Source of the DNA: VGBV01 sp963813725
Lineage (GTDB): Bacteria > Actinomycetota > Thermoleophilia > Solirubrobacterales > 70-9
Length of the DNA: 64,000 bases
Direction: 5' to 3'
NCBI GenBank assembly: GCA_963813725.1
Contig: CAWFAI010000009.1
Span: forward strand, 62,001-126,000
The translations under genes were made by a program, and so were the position numbers. Positions 24,769 through 35,607 of the stretch are shown here, piece by piece. The notes beneath the pieces are model-generated. The model saw nothing but the letters and a program-made list of their open reading frames with translations, was not told where the DNA came from and searched no databases. The number at the start of each line of letters is the position of its first letter. Positions within the stretch are counted from its first letter, which is position 1.

Positions 24769-25620
24769 CGGCTCTCCACCAGCGCCTGGACGAACTGCAT
24801 GTCACGGAGGTTCGCGAACGCCCGCAGGTGCACTCGCTGGTAGGCCTGCCGCTCCTCCAGCGAGGACTCGGTGACGCGGCCGATCGGGATCCCGGGCGGG
24901 AACAGCGAATCGAGGCTGCCGCTGGCGAATCCCGCGGTGACCACGGTCTCGCCCTCGGCGATCGCGTCGCCGCGCTGTACGTAGTTGAGCTGCAGGTCGC
25001 GCGGGTCGCCCACCTCGGGCTCGACGACGCCGATCGCCCCCTCGGGCAGCACCCGCGCGGTCACCGAGCTGTCCGGGTCGGTGATCAGCGTCACCTGGGC
25101 GGTTCCCTTTGTCGTCGCGCTGATGCGGCCGGCGAGGCCGTCGGGCGCAATCACCGCGTCGTCGACCCGGATGCCCGCGCTGGTGCCCTTGTCGATCGTC
25201 ACCGTCGAGTACCAGACGGTAGGGGAGCGGCCGATCACCCGGGCGGTGACGGGCTCGCTGCCGGGCGGGATCAGGCCGCCCCCGGTCAGCTCCGCGAGCT
25301 TGGCCAGCTCCTCGCGCTGGCCGGCGTCGGTCTGCGCCTGCGCGAGCTGGTCGCGCGCCTCGGCCAGCTCGCTCGCGGAGGCGCTCGTTCTCGCCTCGCG
25401 CCTCGAAGGTCTCGTCGAACCAGTTGACGAAGTCGCGCGCCGGCTTCAGCGCCCGGTCCGCCGCCTCCTCGAAGGGGCCGAGGACCGCCGCGACCCCCCG
25501 CTGCACGCGGTGCATCGGCCCGCCCTCGCCCTCGCGAAAGTAGAGGCTGAGCAGGGTCAGCGAGGCGACGACGAGCAGCAACAGGACCGCCCGTCGGCGG
25601 CGCACCTGTTTTCGATACAT
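24765..25620 (-). CDS. mreC: Rod shape-determining protein MreC, frameshifted
   Basis: MreC is a periplasmic scaffold of the elongasome. ATG 25620 opens a basic start and membrane anchor (RRAVLLLLVVASLTLLSLYF), then a coiled coil (FVNWFDETFEARGENERLRE). The beta-domain part is in another frame: VTARVIGRSPTVWYSTVTID, KGTSAGIRVDDAVIAPDGLA, then LFPPGIPIGRVTES. One indel near 25375, in the coiled-coil part, joins them. No mreB lies next to it: upstream is maf. Confidence 0.88.
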
Positions 25621-25729
25621 GTCCTAGTCCTCAAGTCTCGGTTCGGCGCCGAATGGATCGCGCCTACTCCTGATTCGCGGCTGACCCTGGCGCCCCTGCC
25701 GCGACGAGTGACGAATGTAGCGAACCCCC

Positions 25730-26329
25730 TCAAGCTGACTGAAAGGGCGCTCCCCGCGCGGGGACGAGCTCGGGCGCCAGCTCCAGCAGCAGCTTCACGG
25801 GGAGGCCGATCACGTTGGAGACGTCGCCGCGGACCTCGGCCACCAGTGCGGAGCCCAGGCCCTGGATCGCGTAGGAGCCCGCCCGCCCCCGCCACTCGCC
25901 GGAGGCGAGGTAGGCGTCGATCAGGCGGTCCTCGAGCTCGGCGAACCTGACGACGCTCGCCGCGGTCCCTTCGCGGGCGCGGGGGCGCCCCTGCTCCTGT
26001 TCGGGGCCCATCAGGGCGAGCCCGCCCAGGACCTCGTGCTCGCGCCCCGACAGCCGGCGCAGGTGCTCGCGCGCCTCCTCCTCGTCGGAGGGCTGGCCCA
26101 GGGTGCGACCGTCGAGCGCGACCTCGGTGTCGCCGCCGATGACCAGGGTGCCGGGCGGCTCTACCGCCGCCACCGACGCGGCCTTCCAGCGCGCGTTCTC
26201 GAGCACGATCTCGCGGGGCTCCCCTTCGCTCGTCTCGGTGACGCGCGGCTCCTCGACCTCGAAGCTGAGGCCGAGCGCGCCGAGCAGAGCGCTGCGCTGC
26301 GGTGAGCGCGAGGCGAGCACGACCCTCAT
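25730..26329 (-). CDS. maf: Maf-family nucleoside triphosphate pyrophosphatase
   Basis: Maf enzymes hydrolyse non-canonical nucleotides (dTTP/UTP or m7GTP types). The 199-residue product shows the N-terminal RVVLASRSPQRSALLGALGL, ENARWKAASV, the metal-site GGDTEVALDGRTLGQPSDEE, then LRRLSGREHEVLGGLAL and the C-terminal GSYAIQGLGSALVAEVRGDV with NVIGLPVKLLLE. The QGLGS region suits the dTTP/UTP type, but I would not assign substrate firmly. It lies between ndk and mreC on the minus strand. Confidence 0.92.
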   Translation of the reverse strand: MRVVLASRSPQRSALLGALGLSFEVEEPRVTETSEGEPREIVLENARWKAASVAAVEPPGTLVIGGDTEVALDGRTLGQPSDEEEAREHLRRLSGREHEVLGGLALMGPEQEQGRPRAREGTAASVVRFAELEDRLIDAYLASGEWRGRAGSYAIQGLGSALVAEVRGDVSNVIGLPVKLLLELAPELVPARGAPFQSA

Positions 26330-26338
26330 CTCAGGTCC

Positions 26339-26744
26339 CTACAGCTCTGGGAACCAGATCCCGATCTCGCGCTCGGATGACTCGGGCGAGTCCGAGCCGT
26401 GGACGAGATTGAACGTGACCTCGGTCCCGAACTCGCCGCGGATCGAGCCGGCGTCGGCCTCGACCGGGTCAGTGGCGCCGATCACCTGGCGCGCGGCCGC
26501 AACGGCGTTGGGCCCCTCCAGCACCATCGCCACCAGCGGGCCGCCGGTGATGAAGCTGACGAGCTCCCCGAAGAACGGCTTCTCGGTGTGCTCGGCGTAG
26601 TGCGTGTTGGCGATCTCCTCGTCGGCGGTCATCAGCTTCAGGGCGGCCAGCAGACATGCCCTTGCGCTCGAAGCGGCCGATCACCTCTCCGGTGAGGCGA
26701 CGCTCGAAGGCGTCGGGCTTGACGAGGATCAGTGTGCGCTCCAC
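26339..26744 (-). CDS. ndk: Nucleoside diphosphate kinase, frameshifted
   Basis: Ndk balances NTP pools through a phosphohistidine. The start ERTLILVKPDAFERRLTGEV with IGRFERKGM is in one frame. The remainder (HYAEHTEKPFFGELVSFITG, VAMVLEGPNAVAAARQVIGA) and the catalytic His in FNLVHGSDSPESSEREI are in another, with the break near 26655. The combined length (about 135 residues) is normal. GTG 26744 was preferred over TTG 26756 because the family starts just at ERTL. An essential-type gene broken by one base suggests sequence error. Confidence 0.9.
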
Positions 26745-26770
26745 GGGGGCGGGCAAGCTACAGGCTCAGC

Positions 26771-27553
26771 TCAGCTGCTGGGGCGCTGGGATCCGCCGCT
26801 CGGGCGCTGCTGGCTTCGAGCGCTGACGGCCTCACGCTCGCGCTGCTGGCGGCCCTGGCCGTCGCTGCGCTCCGTCGAGGTGCGCTCCGTCGAGGTGCGC
26901 TCCGTCGAAGGGCGTTCCGTCGGGGGGCGTTCCGTCGAAGGGCGTTCCGTCGAACGGCGTTCCGTCGAGCTGCTCTCGGTTGAGTTCGTGGAGCGCTGCT
27001 CCGAGGCCGAGCGCGTCGGGCGCGCGCTGCGGTCGCGCGCAGCCCGGGCGCTGCGCCTGGCCTCTCGGTCCGAGCGCTCTGTGCGCTCGGTGCGCTCGGT
27101 GCGCTCGCTGCGGCGCCGCACCTCGGCCTCGCAGTAGGGGCACGTGCCCCACTTCGGATCAAGGGCCTGGCCGCACTTGCGGCATGGGTTGCGCAGGCGC
27201 CGTTCGCAGTTGGGGCAGCGCAGGTAGTTGCGCTCGATCGGGTACTCGCAGTGGGGACAGGACTGCTCGATCAGCTGCCGCAGCCGCAGCTCGGCCGCGC
27301 GCAGCTCGAGCTCGCGCTCCTCGCGGTCCTCGATGAACTCGGGTGGGCGCAGGATCGTGTAGACGACCGTGCCGATGAAGGGGAACACCGAGGCGGCGGT
27401 CGCGCAGGCGATCAGCACCGGATCCTCGATCCGGCGCTTCGCGTCCTGGTAGGTCCAGTAGATGAGCGCCAGGTAGGTGACGACCAGGAACAGGACCAGC
27501 AGCTGGATGACGAGGTCGATCGAGCCGCCGTCTATGCCGAATATCGCGAGCAT
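26771..27553 (-). CDS. Membrane-anchored double zinc-ribbon protein with Thr-Glu-Arg repeat tail
   Basis: The 260-residue protein has two N-terminal membrane segments (LVIQLLVLFLVVTYLALIYW and ACATAASVFPFIGTVVYTIL), a short helical linker, then four CxxC-type pairs: CPHC, CPNC, CRKC and CPYC, giving two zinc ribbons. The last 110 residues are low complexity and rich in Ser, Thr, Glu and Arg, with pentapeptide repeats of the form S-T-E-R-x. I recognise no named family; membrane zinc-ribbon proteins of this layout seem common in this lineage. It lies between folC with its small membrane ORF and ndk. Confidence 0.75.
   Translation of the reverse strand: MLAIFGIDGGSIDLVIQLLVLFLVVTYLALIYWTYQDAKRRIEDPVLIACATAASVFPFIGTVVYTILRPPEFIEDREERELELRAAELRLRQLIEQSCPHCEYPIERNYLRCPNCERRLRNPCRKCGQALDPKWGTCPYCEAEVRRRSERTERTERTERSDREARRSARAARDRSARPTRSASEQRSTNSTESSSTERRSTERPSTERPPTERPSTERTSTERTSTERSDGQGRQQREREAVSARSQQRPSGGSQRPSS
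26865..26969. repeat. Seven tandem copies of a 15-bp unit inside the zinc-ribbon gene
   Basis: The plus strand repeats a unit close to GTGCGCTCCGTCGAG seven times with few changes (core GCGYTCCGTCGA in every copy). In the coding strand this gives the Ser-Thr-Glu-Arg pentapeptide repeats. A second short repeat of GTGCGCTCG lies at about 27080-27110 in the same gene. Such in-frame repeats commonly vary in number between strains. Confidence 0.85.
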
Positions 27554-27611
27554 GGGTGGTCGGAGCCGCCGAGTGTACGTACTTGCGCCATGGCTGGGCG
27601 CAACCTGCGGC

Positions 27612-27731
27612 TCAGAGGAAGAGCAGGCCGAAAACGTAGCCCACGGCGAAGAAAAGCAGGATCACCACGGCCACAACCAGGGCGACCAGGCCCATCATCG
27701 TCAGGAGCTCTCCGCGTGCCTCTCTGTCCAT
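27612..27731 (-). CDS. Small single-span membrane protein, 39 residues
   Basis: ATG 27731 opens MDREARGELLTMMGLVALVV and continues AVVILLFFAVGYVFGLLFL, a charged start followed by one long hydrophobic helix. The first 31 bases overlap the end of folC in another frame, giving likely translational coupling. The good hydrophobic pattern and the small gap to the zinc-ribbon gene argue that it is real. No known family is recognised. Confidence 0.55.
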   Translation of the reverse strand: MDREARGELLTMMGLVALVVAVVILLFFAVGYVFGLLFL

Positions 27732-28891
27732 AGGCTGCCCAGAAGGTAGTGGGAACCGGCTGCTAGCACCACCGCCCCCCGCTCGCTCGCAATCTCCTTC
27801 GCGCGCCGCCACGCCGCCCTGGGATCCGTGACGGCTTCGGCGCTCGCACCGGCCGCCTCGCACAGCTCCGCCAGCTCCCGGGCGGGCACGGCCGAGGCGT
27901 CGGGCCGGCCGCTCCCGCGCATCTCCTCATCGGGAATCTCGGTGCAGACAAAGCGCGCGCATGCCGGCGCCAGGGCCTGGACTATCCCGCCCGCGTCCTT
28001 GCCCTGGAGCACGGCGAGGCAGCAGACGACCTCGGCGTCCCCGACCAGGTCCGGCAGCGTCCGGGCCAGGGCGCGGGCGCCGTCGGGGTTGTGGGCGGCG
28101 TCATAGACGGCGTCGGGGTCGCCGCGGACCAGCTGCGCGCGCCCCGGGATCAGCGCCTCATCGCCCGCCAGCCGCTCGATCACGGGGATCGCCAGCGCCG
28201 GATCGAACCCCTCGAGGATCTGGCCGGCGGCGGCCTGCGCCAAGGCGAGGTTCCCCGCCTGATAGCCGCCGAGCACGTTCGAGGCAACCGCGGTGGCCCA
28301 GATCCTTTTCGCGTGGCGGCGCTCCGCCTGCCGCTCCGCCACCGCTTCCGCCTCGGGCGGCAGCGGCCCGGTGAGCAGCACGGAGTGATCGCGCAGGACC
28401 GCGACCTTCTCGGCCGCGATCTCCTCCAGGGTCTCGCCCAGCCACTCGGTGTGGTCGAGCCCGACCGAGGTCAGCACGGTCACCTGGGAGGGGATCACGT
28501 TGGTCGCATCCAGGCGGCCGCCCAGGCCGGCCTCGATCACCGCCACCTGCACCCGCGCCTCGGCGAAGGCGACGAACGCCGCCGCAGTCAGCAGCTCGTA
28601 CTGGGTCACGGGGCCCTCCTCGCCGGCCGCGCGGTCGGCCACCGCCGCGGACTCCTCGGCGCGCTCCAGCGCCTGGTCCAAGGCGTCAGCCGAGATCGGC
28701 TCTCCTCCGATCTCGACCCTCTCGCGCCAGTCTGCGATGTGCGGGGAGGTGTAGGCGCCGGCGCGGACGCCGGCGGCCTGAAGGAGTGCGGCGGTCATGC
28801 GCGTGACCGAGGTCTTGCCGTTGGTCCCCACCACGTGGATGGAGGCAAACCGGTGCTGCGGCATCCCCAGCAGCGAGCAGAGCCTGTGCAT
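27701..28891 (-). CDS. folC: Folylpolyglutamate / dihydrofolate synthase (N-terminus probably longer)
   Basis: FolC adds glutamates to folates and may also make dihydrofolate. The Mur-ligase-type P-loop IHVVGTNGKTSVTRMTAALL, the metal-site VAVIEAGLGGRLDATNVIPS, GLDHTEWLGETLEEIAAEK and the C-terminal DAAHNPDGARALA are all present. ATG 28891 gives 396 residues. Homologous residues (RYEEILAAREPLGWRLGLER) continue upstream to about 28946, beside the valS stop, but no ATG, GTG or TTG is found there. The true start may be non-standard or hidden by an indel. Confidence 0.9.
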   Translation of the reverse strand: MHRLCSLLGMPQHRFASIHVVGTNGKTSVTRMTAALLQAAGVRAGAYTSPHIADWRERVEIGGEPISADALDQALERAEESAAVADRAAGEEGPVTQYELLTAAAFVAFAEARVQVAVIEAGLGGRLDATNVIPSQVTVLTSVGLDHTEWLGETLEEIAAEKVAVLRDHSVLLTGPLPPEAEAVAERQAERRHAKRIWATAVASNVLGGYQAGNLALAQAAAGQILEGFDPALAIPVIERLAGDEALIPGRAQLVRGDPDAVYDAAHNPDGARALARTLPDLVGDAEVVCCLAVLQGKDAGGIVQALAPACARFVCTEIPDEEMRGSGRPDASAVPARELAELCEAAGASAEAVTDPRAAWRRAKEIASERGAVVLAAGSHYLLGSLWTERHAESS

Positions 28892-28953
28892 GCGCTCGAG
28901 CCCGAGCCGCCAGCCGAGCGGCTCGCGCGCGGCAAGGATCTCCTCGTAGCGCG

Positions 28954-31529
28954 CTATCCGCCCAGGTCCTCGAGCTCGGCCCGGTATGCCTCGAGCTTCT
29001 GGCGCTCGGCGTCGACGACGTCGGCCGGGGCCTTGGCGACGAAGCCCTCGTTCGAGAGCTTCCGCTCGCCCCGCTCGACTTCGGAGCGCAGCTTCTGGCG
29101 GCGCTCGTCGATGCGGGACCGCACGGCCTCGGGATCGATCCCCTCGCTCTCGAGCAGATCGACCCCGCCCACGCTCGCCATGGGCTTCCCTTCCCCGCCC
29201 GCGAAATCGACGCGGGCGAGGCGGGCGACGAGCTCGTGCGGCGGCTCGCCGTTGGGCCGGGCGGCCAGCACCTCCCCCGCGGCGACCCCAGCCAGGTCTC
29301 GCCAGCGGCGCAGGCCCCGGGTCAGCTCGATCGCCTCGCCGATCTCGCGTTCGGCGTCGGGGTCGAGCAGGGACTCATCGGGCGCCGGGAACTCGTGTAC
29401 CACGAGCGCCTCCGCAGACGGCGACGGCAGGTATGAGTAGATCTCCTCGGTCACGAACGGCATCAGCGGGTGCGCCAGTGCCAGCACCTGCTCGAGGGCC
29501 CAGAGCAGGGTCGCCGATGCGTCGGCATCGCCCTCGTAGAGCCGCTCCTTGACGATCTCCAGGTACCAGTCGCACAGCTCTGACCAGAAGAACTCGTAGA
29601 GGTCCAGCGCGGCGCGGGAGAACGCGAAGGAGGCGATCGAGTCACTGACCGAGCCGACCGCCCGCGTCAGCCGTGAGGCGATCCAGCGGTCCTCCACACG
29701 GCCCGTCGCCGGCCTCGGAGCGAGGGCTTCGCCCTCCGCCGGCGCCGCGTTCAGCAGGATCAGCCGCGAGGCGTTCCACATCTTGTTGGCGAGGTCTCGC
29801 CCCTGCTTCACCCGCGCCTCGGAGTAGCGCACGTCCTGGGCCGAGGACATCGCCAGCAGGCCGAAGCGCAGCGCGTCCGCGCCGTGGACGCCGATCTCGT
29901 CCAGCGGGTCGATGCCGGTGCCGAGGCTCTTCGACATCCGCCGTCCGTCGGGCGCCTGGATCACGGAGTGGATGTTGACCGTGCTGAACGGGATCTCGCC
30001 CGTGAACTCCAGCGAGGTCATGACCATCCGCGCGACCCAGAGGAAGATGATGTCCCGGGCCGTCGAGAGCACGTCGGTCGGGAAGAAGGCCTTGAACTCC
30101 GGCGCCTCCGGGTCGGGCCAGCCCAGGGTCGCGAACGGCCACAGGGCCGAGCTGAACCAGGTGTCGAGCACGTCCGACTCCTGCTCCCACCCGTCGCCCT
30201 CGGGCGCCTGCTCTCCGACGTAGATCTCGGGGTCCGCGGGGTCTCCCCGGTACCAGACGGGCAGCCGGTGCCCCCACCAGAGCTGTCGCGAGATGCACCA
30301 TGGCCGGATGCGCTCGAGCCAGTCGAGGTAGACCTTGGTGTGCGGGTCGGCCGGCACGAAACGCACCCGGCCGTCCCTGACGACCTCGATCGCCGGCTGT
30401 GCCAGCTCGTCCATGCGGCAGAACCACTGCAGCGAGATCAGCGGCTCGACCCGCTCGCCCGAGCGATGGGAGAACGGGACCGAGTGCGTGTAGGGCTCCT
30501 CGCCCCGGATCAGGCCCTGCTCGCGCAGCTCGGCGACCACGGCCTCCCGCGCGTCGCCGACCTTCATGCCGCGGAAGCGCTCGGGGGCGGCGTCGGTGAT
30601 CAGCCCGTCCTCGCCGATCACCGAGATCGCCTCCAGGCCCTGCTTCTGCCCGATCTCGAAGTCGTTGGGATCGTGGCCTGGGGTGATCTTCAGCGCCCCG
30701 GTGCCGAACTCGACGTCCACGTGCTCGTCTGCGATCACCGGCAGCTCGCGGCCGACCAGCGGCAGCTCGGCCACCTTTCCGACCGCGTCGCTGTAGCGGT
30801 CGTCTGACGGGTTGACCGCCACCGCGGTATCGGCAAGCATGGTCTCGGGCCGCACGGTGGCGACCACCAGCTCCCCGTCGCCGTCCTTGAGCGGATAGGC
30901 GATCTCGTACAGCGTGTCGGTGACCTCGCGCTGCTCGATCTCCAGGTCCGAGATCGCCGACTGCATGCCGGGGTCCCAGTTGACCAGGTAGTCGTCGCGG
31001 TAGATCCAGCCCTTCTCGTAGAGCTCCACGAACACGCGGTAGACCGCCCGCACGTAGCCCTCGTCGAGCGTGAAGCGCTCGCGCTCGTAGTCGCAGCTCG
31101 CCCCCAGGCGCTTGAGCTGCTCGACGATCGTCGTGCCGTACTGCGCCTTCCAGTCCCAGATGCGCTTCTCGAATGCCTCGCGGCCGATCTCGTGCCGCGA
31201 GGTCCCCTCGGCGGCCAGCTCCTTCTCAACCACCGCCTGCGTGCCGATGCCCGCGTGGTCGGTTCCGAGCACCCAGAGCGTGTTGCGGCCCCGCATGCGA
31301 TTGATCCGGATCAGGACGTCCTGGATCGTGCCGTTGAGCGCGTGGCCCATGTGCAGGGCGCCGGTGACGTTGGGCGGCGGGATCGAGATCGAGAAGTTCT
31401 CGGCGGCGCTGCCCTCGGCCGGCGGGTGGAACCAGCCGCCCTCCATCCAGCGCTCGAACACGCGCTGCTCGACCTCGCCCGGGTCCCAGCGAGTCGTCTC
31501 TTCCAGGGATTTTCTCGGTCGGCGTCCAT
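28954..31529 (-). CDS. valS: Valyl-tRNA synthetase (N-terminus frameshifted)
   Basis: Class I synthetase charging tRNA-Val with editing. It shows the HIGH motif as HMGH in PPPNVTGALHMGHALNG, the Rossmann and CP1 editing domain (VVATVRPETMLADTAVAVNP), DTWFSSALWPFATLGW, the KMSKS-type RRMSKSLGTGIDP, an anticodon-binding region and a C-terminal coiled coil (RSRIDERRQKLRSEVERGER). The long frame begins at GTG 31461, but conserved residues (LEETTRWDPGEVEQR) lie upstream. They join ATG 31529 (MDADRE) if one A is added to the AAAA run near 31510, a typical homopolymer error. Confidence 0.94.
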
Positions 31530-31555
31530 ACGGGCGCCGATATTACGGCGCGGCC

Positions 31556-32887
<1,332 letters not shown>

Positions 32888-33021
32888 CGGAACTCACTCC
32901 CTAGGGGTCGGCGTTTCCGGCCCGGCGACCCGCTTCTTCCAGAAAGCTTAGGGAACGCCGGTTGCCGGCCTGACGCCTGTGGATTACGCCAAAGCGGCTC
33001 GGTCTCCTTCAGGCACTCGCC

Positions 33022-33496
33022 TCACCCGGCCAGCTCGTCCATCACGTTCTTGCTGTGGGTCAGGGGCAGACGGTTGCCCTCCAGCTCGATCCGGGACCCT
33101 CCCGGCTCGATCAGCTCCAGGACCTTGACGTTGACGCGCTGGTGGACCTTCGCCTCGAGGCCCTCCCTGGGTACCTGAAAGACGAACTCCCCTGCCTTCT
33201 TCATCTTCCCCTCGAAGCCGTAGACGGCGCTTTCGCTGACCCCGACGAGCATGTATGCGGGAAGCCCCGAGGCTGCCTCATTCGCCGCCACGCCGCCGGC
33301 GATCCCGGCCCATCGCCAAGCGCGGAACCGGCCGCGCCGGCCACCCCTCCGGCAGCTCGTCGCCGCCAGCCCCCCGGCGAACATCGAGCCGCTGTGCCCC
33401 GCGGGCTGAACTGGCCCGCAACCCCGACGCGATCGTCGATGCACCTCGCGCTCGGGGCCCTTCCTGGACGGCCGCAACCATTCCTTCCTCTGACAT
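33022..33496 (-). CDS. Hypothetical protein with PH-like beta domain, frameshifted
   Basis: ATG 33496 follows GGAGGGAGAG and starts MSEEGMVAAVQEGPRAR. A frame change near 33440 leads to a glycine/alanine-rich linker and then a beta-rich domain (LPAYMLVGVSESAVYGFEGK, GEFVFQVPREGLEAKVHQRV, VLELIEPGGSRIELEGNRLP). The last part resembles small actinobacterial proteins with a PH-like fold, but no catalytic residues are visible. It sits between the clpX promoter region and a peptidase M23 gene. Function unknown. Confidence 0.55.
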
Positions 33497-33589
33497 CTCT
33501 CCCTCCTCGTCGGCTCGTTTGCGCCGGGTCGAGGTAGATCTTCGTCAACCCCGGCCGCGGACTCAAGCGGCGGGCCTCGTCTCATCGCA

Positions 33590-34388
33590 TTAGCTGAAGC
33601 GGTCCCAGGCCCGCAGGAAGGGCTCGGGATCGAGGAAGCGCCCGCCGCGGGTGCGGATCTCGAAGTGCAGGTGGCAAGGGGTCGAGGCGGCGTTGCCGGT
33701 CCGCCCGACGTAGCCCACCACCTGGCCGGTGAACACCCGGTCTCCCACCGCCACCTCGGCCGGGCGTGCCAGGTGCGAGTAGCGGTAAGTCCTGCCTTCC
33801 TTGCGACCGGCGATGACGACGTAGTTGCCGTCCAGGCTGGGATGAAAACGGCGCCGGACGACGGTGCCGCCACGGGCTGCCACCAGCGGGGTGCCGCAGC
33901 GCGCGGTCGCGTCGAAGCCCTCATGGACCCGGCCGCCGTTCCGAGCCGCCCCGAACTCGCCGACCGCGCCGCGGTTGCCGTGCGGCCCGCGGATCGGGAA
34001 GCGATGGCCGTGGAGCGTCGCCCGTCCGGCGTCGGCGAGCTGTGAGGAGCCCGGGCCGACGAGCACCCGGTAGAGCCCGTCCGGAGCCGCCTTTCGCGCG
34101 CCGGTGAGGCCGTCCCACTCGAGCTCGTGCGTCCGGCCCGGCTTGAGCTGTTTCAGCTCGTAGCGGCGCACCTCGCCCTCGCCCCCGCCCGCGATTCGCA
34201 CCGAAACGTCGCTCGCGTCCGAGGCGGTGAAGCGAAAGGCGATGCGGACCCCGTCCCGGGCGCCGAAGAACGCCTTGCCCGGCGTCACCGAGGAGGACTG
34301 CAGGGAGAAATCGGCTGCGGGCGCCGAGGCCGCGATCCCGAGAAGGATCGGTGCGGCGAAGAAGAGGGCGGCTAGGAGACGGCGGGGG

Positions 34389-34396
<8 letters not shown>
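33590..34396 (-). CDS. Secreted M23-family metallopeptidase (start codon uncertain)
   Basis: M23 peptidases cut cell-wall peptides. The catalytic domain has the first zinc site in GRVHEGFDATARCGTPLVAA, and the HxH motif in TPCHLHFEIRTRGGRFLDPE. The N-terminal region carries a FlgD-like or Ig-like beta domain (SVRIAGGGEGEVRRYELKQL, DGLYRVLVG). A clear signal peptide (RRLLAALFFAAPILLGIAAS) precedes the first GTG at 34288. The true start must be upstream, between a TGA at about 34402 and 34380, but only ATC 34396 is available there, overlapping the clpP end. Substitution error or a rare start are both possible. Confidence 0.82.
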
Positions 34397-34973
<577 letters not shown>

Positions 34974-35030
34974 CAGGTGCGAGAGGATAGCCAACGGCAG
35001 CGGCGGCCCTTTCCCGGGATGATGCCCGCG

Positions 35031-35578
35031 ATGGCGTCGGAGGCGGAGATCCTCACCGTCGGCCACTCGAACCACGAGGAGCGGCGTTTCATCGAGCTGC
35101 TGCGCGGCGCCGGGGTCGAGCTGGTGGTGGACGTCCGCCAGAACCCGCGCTCCCGCTACCCGCACTTCAACCGCTCGGCCCTGGCCGGCTCGCTGAAGGC
35201 CGCCGGAATCGACTACGAGCACATGGGCGAGGAGCTCGGCGGGCGCCGCAGGCCGGCCGAGGGCTCGCCCAACCGGGCCTGGAAGGACGAGGCCTTCCGC
35301 GGGCTACGCCGACCACATGGCGAGCCCGGAGTTCGCCGAGGGACTCGAGCGCCTGCGCGGGCTGGCCTCGCGCCGCCGCACGGCGATCATGTGCGCCGAG
35401 GCCGACTGGGCCCAGTGCCACCGCCGCCTCATCGCCGACGCCCTCGTCGCCGGCGGCGACCGCGTGCTGCACCTGGGGCCGGACGGTTCGCTCGTCGGCG
35501 CACGAGCTGCACGAGGCCGCCGTCGTGGAGGGTGAGCGGGTCAGCTATCCGGCGCCGCAGACCTCCCTCGACGTCTGA
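35031..35578 (+). CDS. DUF488 family protein, frameshifted
   Basis: DUF488 proteins are small conserved proteins of unknown activity. The N-terminal part (EILTVGHSNHEERRFIELLR, LVVDVRQNPRSRYPHFNRSA, then YEHMGEELGGRRRP) is in one frame. ADHMASPEFAEGLERLRGLA with the conserved Cys segment AIMCAEADWAQCHRRLIADA is in a second, and HELHEAAVVEGERVSYPAPQ in a third. Indels lie near 35305 and 35500. The SRYPHFN and CAE...CHR motifs identify the family. It is divergent from clpP and followed by a DUF2252 gene. Confidence 0.8.
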
Positions 35579-35607
35579 CGCGCGCAGCCCTGGGTTAGGC
35601 TCCGGCA

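Noticed and set aside
26865..27110. Possible CRISPR-like or regulatory DNA repeat
   Set aside because: The 15-bp and 9-bp repeats are in frame, have no spacers and are explained by the repeat tail of the zinc-ribbon protein. No CRISPR array was seen anywhere.
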